This document shows, in pieces, positions 8,636 through 18,145 of a stretch of 64,000 nt of DNA. The DNA comes from an uncultured Oxalobacteraceae bacterium (GTDB taxonomy: Bacteria; Pseudomonadota; Gammaproteobacteria; Burkholderiales; Burkholderiaceae_D): the NCBI GenBank assembly GCA_903893945.1, contig CAITOF010000068.1:1-64000 (forward strand), given 5' to 3'. The notes under the pieces are model-generated. The model did not search any database, was not told where the DNA came from, and saw only the letters and a program-made list of their open reading frames with translations. Position numbers and translations under genes: made by a program. Within the stretch, counting starts at the first letter, position 1, and each line of letters begins with the position of its first letter.

Positions 8636-10860
8636 TTCAGTTGCGCAACGCCAAAGTGCTGATCAAAAAACTGGCTGATTGTCTTGAACACATGCAGGTT
8701 ACTCGATCTTTTCGAAATACCGTGCTTCTGACCCGGATAGGTCATCATATTGAACAATATGCCGCGGTTCTGAAGTTCTTCCATCAGGCGGGTTGAATTG
8801 ACAAACAGCACATTGTCGTCAGCCATGCCGTGGATGAGTAACAGCGGCGACTTCAGACCGTCCAGATGAGCCATGACACCACTCTGTTTGTACCCTTCCG
8901 GATTTTCCTTCGGATGGCCCAGAAACTGTTCGGTGTAATGGGTATCATACAGATCCCATTCTGTCACGGGTGCCACGGCCACCCCGAGGGCGATGCGATC
9001 TGAAGCGGCTTCCAGCAAACGCAAGGTCATGAAGCCGCCATAGCTCCACCCGAAAACACCGATACGCTTGGCATCGACATACGGTTGCGTAGCCAGCCAG
9101 TCCACACCGACCAGTTGATCCTCGACTTCATGCTTGCCCAGATTCTTGTAGATCACATCAGTGAATTGCCGCGCACGTCGCGACGACCCCCGATTGTCCA
9201 GTTTAAACACGATATATCCCTGCTGTGCCATGTATTGGCTGAACAGATCTCCCCAGCGTCGCTCCACAGTCTGTGCATGAGGGCCACCATAGACACTCAG
9301 GAACACCGGATAATGCCTGGCCGGATCAAAGCCGGATGGCTTCAGCATGGCATAGTGCAGCACCTGACCGTCCGAGGCGACCAGCGTGCCGTACTCTGTC
9401 GGAACATGCGATTTTTGATACGGCGCATAAGGATGCCTGTCGTTGATTTCATTATGCGACAGCCATGAAATCAGACTGCCGTCGGCATGGCGCACGCTGA
9501 TCTGGGGCGGATGCTCCGGGTCGGACCAGGTGTCAATAAACGCCTCACCCTGTCTGGAAAAACTCGCCTCATGCCATCCGTCGGCCGACGTAATGCGTTT
9601 GGGTGTATTGGCAGAACTTCCGTCCAATGGCAGTGAATAAACCTGTTTATCGGTCACCGCATCGTGATTGGACGTCACATACACCAGCCCATTTTTCTCG
9701 TCCACGGCCAACAGCTGATCAACACCCCAGTCACCGGACGAAATGGCATGCACCAGCAAGCCGTTTTTATCCATCAAATAAAGGTGATTTGTGCCGCTGC
9801 GTTCGGACTCCCAGATGAATTCCTGGCTGTTTTCCAGAAAGTGCGGGCGATTCCCCACCGTGACCCAGGTGTCCGACGTTTCGGCGAACAGGTTACGCTG
9901 AACAAACGTGGCGGCATCGACCGAGATCAGATCCAGACGTTTCTGGTCACGTGTTTCTCGCTGGTAAACCAGTTTTCTGGAATCGGAGCTCCAGTCCGCG
10001 CGCACCAGATAAATGTCTTTATCCGGCCCCAGATCAATCGGCGTAATTTTCCCGCCCGCCGGAGCAACGATCGCCAGACTCACCAGCACGTTACGCTCCC
10101 CGGCGGCCGGATAGCGCTGTTCAATCATTTCCGTATGATCGGCATAGATCTCAAATCGTCGCGCGTTCGGCACCGGGGATTCATCGAAGTGTTTGAACGC
10201 GATGGCAGAATCATCCGGAGCCCACCAATAGCCACTGGTTTGTCCCATCTCCTCCTGGGCAACGAATTCAGCCTCGGCATTATGGATCACCCCACCCCCA
10301 TCCGTGGTGAGCTGAATCTCCCTGTCAGTGGCCAGTTCTATGGTGAACAGATTCTGGTCACGCACAAATGAGACGTAATGTCCTTTGGGTGAAATTTTAG
10401 GGTCGATTACATCGCCGGAAACGATTTTGCGTGCTTTGTCAGGCTGAGCGATATCAACCAGGTAAAGGCTGCCCGCCAGCGTGACCAGCAACTGTTTGCT
10501 GTCCGGTGACCAGCTGTAATCCGAAATCCCCCTGAAACCGGCGGTACGTGTGCGTTCACGGCGCGCTTTTTCCGCGTCCGACAACTTTTCCTCGGGCACC
10601 AGTAACCTGGAATCAAGGAGCCGGCGCGTGGTGTTGTCCCTGATATTGAATTCCCACAGATCAAGCTGATACCGATCATCATCACGACCGCGTAAAAACG
10701 TCACCCTGGCACCATCCGGCGACATCACCAGGTCTCCCATGCCAGGACCAGACAGCGACGGATCGCCATAAATACGTTCGAGGGTGAGCCGTTCGGCAAA
10801 GGAAGCCATACTGGCGACAGATAAAGTCATGGTGATCAGCAACGTTGAAAATAAGCGCAT
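8632..10860 (-). CDS. Prolyl oligopeptidase family (S9B, DPP-IV-like) peptidase, secreted
   Basis: Exported serine peptidase of 742 residues with a signal peptide (MRLFSTLLITMTLSVASMASFA). Residues about 30-480 form the DPP-IV beta-propeller, including the EEMG double-Glu motif (AEFVAQEEMGQTSGYWW) that anchors the substrate N-terminus. The C-terminal hydrolase domain has GWSYGG (Ser about 606), the acid in HGMADDNV and the base in GQKHGISKR. It probably releases dipeptides, often X-Pro, in the periplasm. It is first in a two-gene operon with the FAD protein. All catalytic motifs are intact. Confidence 0.92.
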   Translation of the reverse strand: MRLFSTLLITMTLSVASMASFAERLTLERIYGDPSLSGPGMGDLVMSPDGARVTFLRGRDDDRYQLDLWEFNIRDNTTRRLLDSRLLVPEEKLSDAEKARRERTRTAGFRGISDYSWSPDSKQLLVTLAGSLYLVDIAQPDKARKIVSGDVIDPKISPKGHYVSFVRDQNLFTIELATDREIQLTTDGGGVIHNAEAEFVAQEEMGQTSGYWWAPDDSAIAFKHFDESPVPNARRFEIYADHTEMIEQRYPAAGERNVLVSLAIVAPAGGKITPIDLGPDKDIYLVRADWSSDSRKLVYQRETRDQKRLDLISVDAATFVQRNLFAETSDTWVTVGNRPHFLENSQEFIWESERSGTNHLYLMDKNGLLVHAISSGDWGVDQLLAVDEKNGLVYVTSNHDAVTDKQVYSLPLDGSSANTPKRITSADGWHEASFSRQGEAFIDTWSDPEHPPQISVRHADGSLISWLSHNEINDRHPYAPYQKSHVPTEYGTLVASDGQVLHYAMLKPSGFDPARHYPVFLSVYGGPHAQTVERRWGDLFSQYMAQQGYIVFKLDNRGSSRRARQFTDVIYKNLGKHEVEDQLVGVDWLATQPYVDAKRIGVFGWSYGGFMTLRLLEAASDRIALGVAVAPVTEWDLYDTHYTEQFLGHPKENPEGYKQSGVMAHLDGLKSPLLLIHGMADDNVLFVNSTRLMEELQNRGILFNMMTYPGQKHGISKRSSNLHVFKTISQFFDQHFGVAQLK

Positions 10861-11064
10861 TATATTGTCTCTGTTTGTTATGTCGACCTGTCAGGGGTCC
10901 AAACCACCGGCGTGATGTGTTAGCCGCCCGACATCATTTTTTGCAATCACGAGACGATAGCAGATGCAATATTGAATAACAATAGGAGGTGCACAACATC
11001 AGGCCGGTCGCACCATTGGGATTTAGTGCAAGGCTTCAGCCTCAGACAGACCTGTGCAAGGGAT

Positions 11065-12207
11065 TTACATGATGGTTGCGACGCTGACCTGGCCTTCCAG
11101 CATCGTAAACAGACAGTCCGTTTCGGCATCGGTCAGAATGACACGCACACGTTCCATATCCAGATTGATCTGTTCTTGATTGATTAGAATACAGATCTTG
11201 CTTAGCAGATCGGCCCGGTCCAGCACGCTGGCCAGCGGCGCCCTGACCGGCGCGGTTTTGTCCGGACCCTGCGATTCTATCGCCTTGATGACCACGTCCG
11301 GCAATGCCCAGATTTGCCCGATGCGTGTGGATAACACCAGAGACTTCTGTTGAAACGCACGACGAAACTCACTCGAGGTGGGCAACGCCGCATTCCCGCT
11401 GCTTCGATCGAAAACTCGTAACGCCACCATCAAGCCAACATCCTGCATCAGACCCGCCAAAAAGGCCATAAATGGATCAACCTGTTGGATTTTTGCCAAT
11501 AAATAGCACACCAGTGCCCGTTTCTGCGACTCTTCCCAGATTTTGGCGGCAGTGACTTTGGTATAGGGTCCCAGCTGCGCATTAAAAATGGGGGTGAACG
11601 AAAGTTTGGCCAGCACCATGCGCAGGCGATTATGCCCCAGCAGCAATATCGCCTGGCTCAACTCGGTTATTTTTTCTGACTTGTTGTAAAAAGAACTATT
11701 CACTTCATTCAGGATGGCCGCAAGCAGAACCACATCCTTGGTAATAATGCGTGACAGTTCGGCGCCAGACACGTTTTCCTCGTGCATGCGTTTGAGCAAT
11801 TGAACCATCACCGTCGGAACACGCGGAATCAGATTCGACCCTGCATGCTCAGATTCAGCCACCACGTCCAGGTATTCAATGATTTTCCGTTCGAAAGCAT
11901 CTTCCTTGATGACATTGTCTTCTTCTTTTCCGGCCACCCAGTCAAAATAAGTCGCATCAATATAGGACGGCAACGCCTTATAGTCGCCGGCATATTCCGG
12001 CACCGCTTTATTGCCCTGGGTTGAAAAAGCCGACTTGGCCGACTTGGCCAGCTGGGCAAATTTGGCAGCGGGCTTCCCTTCCTGGACGGTCGAATTTTTA
12101 GCCTGCGTTATCGTGTCAGACCGGCCGGTTGCGCCCTGTCCTTTACCATTTTTTGGCACGTAGGCCGGATTCAGTATTTTAAAAAACCATGCAATCAAAG
12201 GCAGCAT
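11065..12207 (-). CDS. HDOD-domain signalling protein
   Basis: Protein of 380 residues. A short hydrophobic N-terminus (MLPLIAWFFKIL), a low-complexity Lys/Ala/Gln-rich linker (about 20-80), then an HDOD domain (about 120-330) with IPRVPTVMVQLLKRMHEENVS, LLGHNRLRMVLAKL and FLAGLMQDVGLMVAL. HDOD domains resemble HD phosphodiesterases but lack catalytic residues and act as scaffolds in motility and c-di-GMP signalling. GGGGAACAT directly precedes the ATG. It seems to be a single-gene unit with about 200 bases downstream and 294 upstream free of genes. The partner is unknown. Confidence 0.8.
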   Translation of the reverse strand: MLPLIAWFFKILNPAYVPKNGKGQGATGRSDTITQAKNSTVQEGKPAAKFAQLAKSAKSAFSTQGNKAVPEYAGDYKALPSYIDATYFDWVAGKEEDNVIKEDAFERKIIEYLDVVAESEHAGSNLIPRVPTVMVQLLKRMHEENVSGAELSRIITKDVVLLAAILNEVNSSFYNKSEKITELSQAILLLGHNRLRMVLAKLSFTPIFNAQLGPYTKVTAAKIWEESQKRALVCYLLAKIQQVDPFMAFLAGLMQDVGLMVALRVFDRSSGNAALPTSSEFRRAFQQKSLVLSTRIGQIWALPDVVIKAIESQGPDKTAPVRAPLASVLDRADLLSKICILINQEQINLDMERVRVILTDAETDCLFTMLEGQVSVATIM

Positions 12208-12501
12208 ATGTTCCCCATGCGTTCAATTTATGCTCTGTTTCATTCATGCTCCGAATCAGTTACTTATAAAAGAACTAACGTCCTCAGCGCCGAAAGTGCA
12301 ACGGCAATACGGCGGGAGGCAGGATGTCGGTTCACTGCAACTGATAACCGCGCGGTGTACGTATTCACCATAGCAGATAATCGCCGCTTGAAGAAGGTCA
12401 GATCAGGCAGGACATGGCCTGGACACGTGAAAAATCGGGGGAGTGAAAAAATCGGCGCGGTCAGCGACGGTGTCTGAGGGTGACGCCGGTCAAGCGGACT
12501 A

Positions 12502-13512
12502 TTACAGAAACTGCTTTCCAACCCACCACGCAACCGCAGCCACGAACGATGATGCAGGAATCGTCAAAACCCATGCCCAGACGATATTGCTGGCAACACC
12601 CCAGCGTACAGCGGAAACGCGATGCGCCGCACCGACGCCAACAATCGCACCGGTAATCGTGTGCGTTGTGGAAACCGGAACGCCCAGTGCCGTGGCCGCA
12701 AACAGGGTGATCGCGCCGCCAGTTTCAGCACAAAAACCGCCGACCGGTTTGAGTTTGGTTATACGCTGCCCCATCGTTTTCACAATACGCCACCCCCCGA
12801 ACAGCGTGCCAAAACCGATCGCCGTGTAGCACGACAAGGCGACCCACAAGGGCGGGTTCACGTCACCGGCATGCGAATAGCCCGTCGCAATTAACAGCAT
12901 CCAGATAATGCCCATCGTTTTCTGCGCATCATTGGCGCCGTGCCCCAGACTGTACATACCTGCCGAAACCAGTTGCAGGCGACGAAACCATTTGTCGACT
13001 TTCTTTGGTGTCGTGCCGACAAATAGCCACGACACCAGCAGCATCATCAGCGAGCCGAGGATAAAGCCCAGCAACGGCGACACCACGATGAAAATGACCG
13101 TCATCCACAAGCCTTTGCCAACCAGACTGCCGACGCCCGCCTTGGCAACCGCGGAGCCAACCAGCCCGCCAATCAGCGCGTGCGACGAGGACGACGGTAT
13201 GCCAAAATACCAGGTGATGAAATTCCACGTCACCGCGCCAACCAGTGCACCGAAAATGACGTACTGATCAATAATGGTCGGGTCTATCATCCCCTTGCCC
13301 ACCATCGCCGCGACCTTGGTCGGGAAGAAAAAGAAAGCAACCACATTAAAAAAGGCCGCCATGGCAACGGCCGTCTGTGGCTTCAGCACGCCGGTTGACA
13401 CCACCGTGGCGATGGCATTGGCTGCGTCATGGAAGCCGTTCATGAAATCGAATACAAGTGCAATGCCAATCAGTAGTACCAACAAGGAAATGCTGAGTTG
13501 AAGTGTGTGCAT
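12502..13512 (-). CDS. pit: Low-affinity inorganic phosphate transporter (Pit family)
   Basis: Inner-membrane phosphate/metal-phosphate symporter of 336 residues with about ten membrane segments. Both Pit signature repeats are present: DFMNGFHDAANAIATVVSTGVL near the N-terminus and MYSLGHGANDAQKTMGIIWM in the second half, plus GIPSSSSHALIGGLVG and GVPVSTTHTITGAI. CAGGGCGTCC precedes the ATG. It lies 71 bases downstream of a DUF47 gene, the standard bacterial pair in which the PhoU-like DUF47 protein supports Pit. No Pho box was recognised. Confidence 0.92.
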   Translation of the reverse strand: MHTLQLSISLLVLLIGIALVFDFMNGFHDAANAIATVVSTGVLKPQTAVAMAAFFNVVAFFFFPTKVAAMVGKGMIDPTIIDQYVIFGALVGAVTWNFITWYFGIPSSSSHALIGGLVGSAVAKAGVGSLVGKGLWMTVIFIVVSPLLGFILGSLMMLLVSWLFVGTTPKKVDKWFRRLQLVSAGMYSLGHGANDAQKTMGIIWMLLIATGYSHAGDVNPPLWVALSCYTAIGFGTLFGGWRIVKTMGQRITKLKPVGGFCAETGGAITLFAATALGVPVSTTHTITGAIVGVGAAHRVSAVRWGVASNIVWAWVLTIPASSFVAAVAWWVGKQFL

Positions 13513-13583
13513 GGACGCCCTGAGAAATAATCTGCTATTAAGTTCTGAAAATGCGCGGAATAAATACGCAGCCGGATTGACGA

Positions 13584-14210
13584 CTACGCGTTTTCCAGCA
13601 CGATGCCTTCAATAATGTTGGCCACATCTTCACAGCGATCAGTGACGGTTTCCAGAATCTCATAAATGGCTTTCAGCTTGATCAGATTGCGCACATCAGG
13701 CTCGTCACGAAATAATTTCGACATCGCCGCACGCATTACATGGTCAGCATCCGATTCAAGTCGGTCGATCTCTTCGCATATCTTCATGATTTCTTTGGAA
13801 TTATTCATGCTGTGCAGCAGTCCGACAGCCGCAGCCACTTTTTCCGCACAGGCCAGACACAGTTCGGCCAGCCGTTTTGCCTCAGGCGTCACGTGCTGGA
13901 TATCGTAGAGGGAAATGGTCTGACCCGCGTCTTCCAGCAAATCCAGAATATCATCCATCCGCGTGATCAACTGATGGATATCGTCGCGATCTATCGGCGT
14001 GATAAAGGTCCGGTGGAGCAGGTCAATGCATTCATGGGTAATTTTGTCTGCCTGCTTTTCAATGCCTTCAATCGCATGAACCCGAATTTCCAGGTCATCA
14101 AAATCTTTCATCAAAGCGACCATCTCCTGGCAACCTTTTATACATAAATCAGCGTGCTGGTTAAAGAGTGTAAAAAATTTGCCTTCTGTCGGCATCAGTC
14201 GTCCAAACAT
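13584..14210 (-). CDS. DUF47 family, PhoU-like Pit accessory protein
   Basis: Cytoplasmic, all-helical protein of 208 residues. It shows the DUF47/PhoU-like signature: FFTLFNQHADLCIKGCQEM, IEGIEKQADKITHECIDLLHRTFITPIDRDDIHQL, and EETVTDRCEDVANIIEGIVLENA-type C-terminus. Acidic clusters (ESDADHVM, DRCEDV) fit metal binding in PhoU proteins. It is the first gene of a two-gene unit with pit and probably modulates phosphate uptake. GAGACTATT before the ATG is a good ribosome site. Confidence 0.9.
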   Translation of the reverse strand: MFGRLMPTEGKFFTLFNQHADLCIKGCQEMVALMKDFDDLEIRVHAIEGIEKQADKITHECIDLLHRTFITPIDRDDIHQLITRMDDILDLLEDAGQTISLYDIQHVTPEAKRLAELCLACAEKVAAAVGLLHSMNNSKEIMKICEEIDRLESDADHVMRAAMSKLFRDEPDVRNLIKLKAIYEILETVTDRCEDVANIIEGIVLENA

Positions 14211-14284
14211 AATAGTCTCGCTTTGAGTTTAGTTATTACCAACCATTCAACTGGTCAATTCAGTTCATGTACACCTGGCGGCGT

Positions 14285-15673
14285 TCATTCTGTATCGCCG
14301 TAAAGTGACAGCGATCCCGTGTAATTTTCAAACTTGGTATATTCGCCCATGAAAGTCAAACGAACGCTACCAATCGGGCCATTCCGCTGCTTGCCTATAA
14401 TGATTTCTGCCGTGCCCTTGTCTTGCGAGTCGGGATTATAAACTTGGTCGCGATAAATAAAAAGTATCACATCGGCATCCTGCTCAATAGCGCCGGACTC
14501 GCGCAAATCCGACATTACCGGACGTTTATTGGGACGCTGCTCCAGCGACCGGTTCAACTGGGACAGGGCGATCACCGGGCAATTCAGTTCCTTTGCCAAT
14601 CCTTTCAGATTGCGGGAAATTTCAGAAATTTCCGTCGCGCGATTTTCGCCCAGGGTGTTCGCAGACATCAGTTGCAGGTAATCGATCACAATCAGGCCCA
14701 GTTTCCCGCACTGGCGTGACAGGCGTCGGGCGCGACCACGCAACTCCATTGAATTCAATGCCGGTGTTTCATCGATGTACAGTTGCGCGTCATTCATTTT
14801 CTGGATGGCGTGCGTAAGCCGTGGCCAGTCTTCATCGTTCAGCTGCCCGGTGCGCAAACGATGCTGGTCGAGCCGGCCGACAGAACCCAACATCCGCATG
14901 GCCAATTGCGTGCCACCCATTTCCATTGAAAACACGGCGACAGGCAAGCCACTTTCAATCGCCACATGCTCGCCAATATTGATGGAAAATGCGGTTTTGC
15001 CCATCGAAGGGCGCCCTGCCACAATAATCAGATCACCCGGCTGCAATCCCGACGTCATCTTGTCCAGATCAGTAAATCCGGTTGGGACCCCGGTGATGTC
15101 ATTCTGATTGTCACGACTATAGAGTTCATCGATGCGTTCAACCACCTGTTTCAGCAACGGCTGAATTTCCTGAAATCCCTGTTTGCCCCTGGCACCTTCT
15201 TCGGCAATGGCCATGATTTTGGATTCAGCTTCGTCCAGCATCTGCTTGACTTCTTTGCCCTGCGGATTAAATGCCGTTCCCGAAATTTCATCCGCCACCG
15301 TAATCAGTTTGCGCAGTACGCCACGTTCGCGCACCAGTTCGGCATAACGGCGAATATTCGCGGCAGAGGGCGTGTTCTGCGCCAGCGCATTCAGATACGC
15401 GATACCACCGACCTCGTCGGCACGACCGATCCCGTTTAATGCCTCAAAAACGGTAATCACGTCAGCAGGACGACTGGCGCTTATCAGCTTCACTATCGCC
15501 TGAAAAATAAGGCGATGATCGTAACGGTAAAAATCGTCCGCATTGATAAAATCGGCAATTCTGTCCCACGCCGCATTATCAAGCAGCAACCCTCCCAGTA
15601 CGGATTGTTCGGATTCGATCGAATGCGGTGGAACACGAAGAGAATCGAGTTGTGGATCTGAAGGCTTATTCAT
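14285..15673 (-). CDS. dnaB: Replicative DNA helicase DnaB
   Basis: Hexameric 5'-3' helicase of the replication fork, 462 residues. The N-terminal primase-binding domain starts at VPPHSIESEQSVLGGLLLDN. A linker helix follows near residue 170, then the RecA-like motor with Walker A GRPSMGKTA, Walker B LIVIDYLQLM and the arginine-finger region DLRESGAIEQDADVI. The start matches the family. There is no Shine-Dalgarno sequence; a TATAAT box ends seven bases before the ATG, suggesting leaderless expression. It lies downstream of rplI but behind a terminator, so it is a separate transcription unit. Confidence 0.97.
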   Translation of the reverse strand: MNKPSDPQLDSLRVPPHSIESEQSVLGGLLLDNAAWDRIADFINADDFYRYDHRLIFQAIVKLISASRPADVITVFEALNGIGRADEVGGIAYLNALAQNTPSAANIRRYAELVRERGVLRKLITVADEISGTAFNPQGKEVKQMLDEAESKIMAIAEEGARGKQGFQEIQPLLKQVVERIDELYSRDNQNDITGVPTGFTDLDKMTSGLQPGDLIIVAGRPSMGKTAFSINIGEHVAIESGLPVAVFSMEMGGTQLAMRMLGSVGRLDQHRLRTGQLNDEDWPRLTHAIQKMNDAQLYIDETPALNSMELRGRARRLSRQCGKLGLIVIDYLQLMSANTLGENRATEISEISRNLKGLAKELNCPVIALSQLNRSLEQRPNKRPVMSDLRESGAIEQDADVILFIYRDQVYNPDSQDKGTAEIIIGKQRNGPIGSVRLTFMGEYTKFENYTGSLSLYGDTE

Positions 15674-15680
15674 GGCCGGA

Positions 15681-15688
15681 ATTATACA
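15681..15688 (-). promoter_or_regulatory. Extended -10 promoter element directly before dnaB
   Basis: On the minus strand TGTATAAT is followed by TCCGGCC and then the dnaB ATG (15673). Transcription would start about 6-8 bases after the box, which is at or next to the A of the ATG. No good -35 box was found, consistent with an extended TG -10 promoter. This is predicted from sequence only. Confidence 0.5.
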
Positions 15689-15828
15689 TTGTTCGTTCTT
15701 TGATTTACGACATTGGAAAAATCTTATTTTAAAGTTTTTTTTTGAATTTTCGCGCTGAAATAACCGATCAAAATCGGGTTTTCAGTGAGCACCTTTACAG
15801 CCTGCCGTAAGGCAGTATCGTTTGTGCA

Positions 15829-15857
15829 TAAAAAAAGCCAGGCATTAAGCCTGGCCT
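15829..15857 (-). terminator. Intrinsic terminator after rplI
   Basis: A perfect 7-bp stem (GCCAGGC 15837-15843 with GCCTGGC 15849-15855) and a 5-base loop, followed on the minus strand by seven or more T residues. It ends the rpsF-priB-rpsR-rplI transcript and insulates dnaB. Confidence 0.85.
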
Positions 15858-15891
15858 GTTTACGACGTGAACATCTTACCAATGTTTCACT

Positions 15892-16344
15892 TTAGGCATG
15901 CTCACCTAACACTGCAACAATAACGTCAACCACAACGTCAGTGTGCAGAGCGACCGACACTGGATGATCACCGATAATTTTCAGTGGTCCCTGTGGGAGG
16001 CGGATTTGTGCTTTTTCAACAGCGAAACCCTGTTTGGTTAATGCCTCTGCAATGTCCGTATTTGTCACTGAACCAAACAGACGGCCATCAACACCGGACT
16101 TCTGGCTGATTTGAACAGTCAGTCCATTCAATTTTTCACCGGCAGCAACAGCGACAGCCAGCTTGGCCGCGGCGGCATTTTCCAGCTCGGTACGTTTTGC
16201 TTCAAATTCAGCTTTAGCGGTCGTTGTCGCACGACGTGCTTTACGTTGTGGAATGAGGAAGTTACGTGCGTAACCATTTTTGACACGAACAACATCACCG
16301 AGATTGCCAAGATTTACAACTTTTTCTAACAGAATAATTTCCAT
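15892..16344 (-). CDS. rplI: 50S ribosomal protein L9
   Basis: Large-subunit ribosomal protein of 150 residues. The N-terminal domain [33 protein letters not shown] contains the L9 signature, a long connecting helix follows (about 40-75, rich in Ala/Glu/Lys), then the C-terminal rRNA-binding domain. CGGAGAAAAAA precedes the ATG. It is the last gene of the rpsF-priB-rpsR-rplI operon, 35 bases after rpsR, with a strong terminator behind it. Confidence 0.98.
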   Translation of the reverse strand: MEIILLEKVVNLGNLGDVVRVKNGYARNFLIPQRKARRATTTAKAEFEAKRTELENAAAAKLAVAVAAGEKLNGLTVQISQKSGVDGRLFGSVTNTDIAEALTKQGFAVEKAQIRLPQGPLKIIGDHPVSVALHTDVVVDVIVAVLGEHA

Positions 16345-16379
16345 TTTTTTCTCCGATATTTAGTAATTGATCATTCCAA

Positions 16380-16664
16380 TTACGCGTGGTGCAGATCGGT
16401 GTATGGCAACAGGGCCAAATAACGAGCGCGCTTGATGGCTGTATCTACCTGACGTTGATACAGTGCTTTGGTACCAGTCAAACGTGCTGGCATGATTTTG
16501 CCGTTTTCTTGGACGAAATCTTTTAATGTGTCGATATCTTTGTAGTCAACCTGTTCTACGTTTGCAGCTGTAAAGCGGCAGAATTTCTTACGCTTGAACA
16601 ACGGATTCTGTTGTTGACGTTTCTGTTTCAATTTGCTTTTATCAAATTTTTTACCGAATGCCAT
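16380..16664 (-). CDS. rpsR: 30S ribosomal protein S18
   Basis: Small-subunit ribosomal protein of 94 residues. A basic N-terminal extension ([22 protein letters not shown]) precedes the S18 core: [16 protein letters not shown], then [29 protein letters not shown]. The extension is usual in betaproteobacteria. It forms the S6:S18 heterodimer with the rpsF product from the same operon and binds near the ribosomal platform. AGGAGCCATC precedes the ATG. Confidence 0.98.
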   Translation of the reverse strand: MAFGKKFDKSKLKQKRQQQNPLFKRKKFCRFTAANVEQVDYKDIDTLKDFVQENGKIMPARLTGTKALYQRQVDTAIKRARYLALLPYTDLHHA

Positions 16665-16677
16665 GATGGCTCCTAAT

Positions 16678-16980
16678 CTATTTTATTGCCTGCAGTTCAC
16701 TTATTTCTGTAATGTGAAAGACGAGGCTTTTGCTATTGCGATTTTTGCGAGTCAAAAATCCTGTGAACTGAAATGGCCTGCCAAGTTCGATCTGGCTGAA
16801 ACGACCTGAAATTTCGCCGACTACCAGGGCAGAAATTTCAAACTCAACCAGTCGCAGGACCTGCGCTTCCAACTGTTGCGAACTGTGCGCCAACCTGGCG
16901 GACACTATCGGTATTCCGGCTGGAGAGTAACGTATCATCTCTCGCTCGACGACCTGTGCAACTAGTTGAAATTGATTCAT
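16678..16980 (-). CDS. priB: Primosomal replication protein PriB
   Basis: Single-stranded DNA-binding OB-fold protein of the replication restart primosome, 100 residues. It has the PriB/SSB fold pattern, [31 protein letters not shown] then [38 protein letters not shown]. Its position between rpsF and rpsR is the conserved location in beta- and gammaproteobacteria. It works with PriA and DnaT at stalled forks and may compete with S6:S18 expression levels through the shared transcript. Confidence 0.93.
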   Translation of the reverse strand: MNQFQLVAQVVEREMIRYSPAGIPIVSARLAHSSQQLEAQVLRLVEFEISALVVGEISGRFSQIELGRPFQFTGFLTRKNRNSKSLVFHITEISELQAIK

Positions 16981-17042
16981 TCCACTTTCATATTCTGACT
17001 TGCTGAATCACTCCTGATCAACGTTACGGACGACGCTACAAA

Positions 17043-17411
17043 TTAATAAGCGGGAACTTCAGCACGTTGGGTTTTCGCTGCATCTTCTTTCTGAACCGAT
17101 TTCATCATGGGTGACGGCGCTGTTTCCGCTTTTTTCACTTTGACGGTCAGATGACGCAAAACGGCGTCGTTGAATTTGAAACTGGTTTCCAGTTCAGTCA
17201 GTGTCTCGCTGTCGCATTCAATGTTCATGCAAACATAGTGTGCTTTAGCCAGTTTCTGAATCATGTAAGCCAACTGGCGACGACCCCAGTCTTCAATACG
17301 GTGAACTTTCCCGTTTTTTGCGATAACGTTCGCTTTGTAACGTTCGATCATTGCGGGCACTTGCTCGCTTTGATCAGGATGCACGATAAATACTATTTCA
17401 TAATGACGCAT
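17043..17411 (-). CDS. rpsF: 30S ribosomal protein S6
   Basis: Small-subunit ribosomal protein of 122 residues. [25 protein letters not shown] and [32 protein letters not shown] are classic S6 segments; the last 25 residues form a charged, disordered tail ([11 protein letters not shown]...VPAY). AAGGAGATTAC precedes the ATG. It is the first gene of the operon, and its leader holds a GC-rich hairpin that may control the S6:S18 pair. Confidence 0.98.
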   Translation of the reverse strand: MRHYEIVFIVHPDQSEQVPAMIERYKANVIAKNGKVHRIEDWGRRQLAYMIQKLAKAHYVCMNIECDSETLTELETSFKFNDAVLRHLTVKVKKAETAPSPMMKSVQKEDAAKTQRAEVPAY

Positions 17412-17432
17412 GTAATCTCCTTGTGGACAATA

Positions 17433-17464
17433 AAAGCCCGCCTCAGCGTCAAGTTGAGTGCGGG
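17433..17464 (-). promoter_or_regulatory. Leader hairpin upstream of rpsF, possible attenuator or S6:S18 site
   Basis: On the minus strand CCCGC-A-CTCA pairs with TGAG-GCGGG (arms 17455-17464 and 17437-17445) around a 9-base loop, with one bulged A. CTTTTATT follows, then the ribosome site of rpsF about 15 bases on. The structure looks like a terminator inside the leader. Ribosomal protein S6:S18 is known to control its own mRNA through a leader stem in many bacteria; whether this is that site is inference. Confidence 0.5.
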
Positions 17465-17584
17465 AAGAGGTAAGCCCGACATAATACCCCGACTCCTGTT
17501 TAATTTCAAGAGCTCGTTGATTTTATTGGACATTTATGCCGAAAAATGACGGGCCGGGCAATTAAAATTGCCATAACAGTAATT

Positions 17585-17992
17585 TTAGAGGTTCAGCGCG
17601 GCAATGCCTGCCTTCGCAATTTGGGCGTCCTCGGCTGATTTCACACCTGAAACACCGACCGCACCGACACAGACCCCGTTTACCATGACCGGCACTCCAC
17701 CCTCCAGCATGCCGTCGATCAGCGGTACACTTAGAAACGAAAAACGGCCATTGTTGATCATGTCTTCGTATATTTTCGATTCACGGCAACCGAGGGCAGC
17801 CGTGCGCGCTTTGGCCGGCGCAATATGCGCAGAAATCGGCGCAACGCCGTCCAGTCGCTGCAACCAGAGCAGATGACCGCCATCATCGACGATGGAAATG
17901 ACCACGGCCCATTTATTGGCATGCGCTTCCGCTTCGGCCGCAGCGGCTATTTTTTTTACATCATCCAGCGTCAGTAAGGGTTTGGTCTGCAT
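17585..17992 (-). CDS. GlcG/HbpS family heme-binding-like protein
   Basis: Small protein of 135 residues of the GlcG/HbpS/DUF336 family (PF03928). LTLDDVKKIAAAAEAEAHANKWAVVISIVDDGGHLLWLQRLDGV and the glycine-rich GGVPVMVNGVCVGAVGVSG are diagnostic. Members sit beside glycolate oxidase or bind heme or cobalamin; the function is not settled. I start at ATG 17992, preceded by GGAGAAAAA; the upstream in-frame extension is non-conserved. It is a single-gene unit with no supporting neighbours. Confidence 0.85.
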   Translation of the reverse strand: MQTKPLLTLDDVKKIAAAAEAEAHANKWAVVISIVDDGGHLLWLQRLDGVAPISAHIAPAKARTAALGCRESKIYEDMINNGRFSFLSVPLIDGMLEGGVPVMVNGVCVGAVGVSGVKSAEDAQIAKAGIAALNL

Positions 17993-18145
17993 TTTTTCTC
18001 CGGGGAAATGGCCCAACGTGCATTGTAAGCCACAGAACCTGGCCTGGGGCAAAAAATAACTTTTAGCTAATTTTTACAAAACTATTTTGACACAATCAGC
18101 TTACTCGATTACATTTCGCTAGTCTTCAGCACAGCAATTTTAAAA

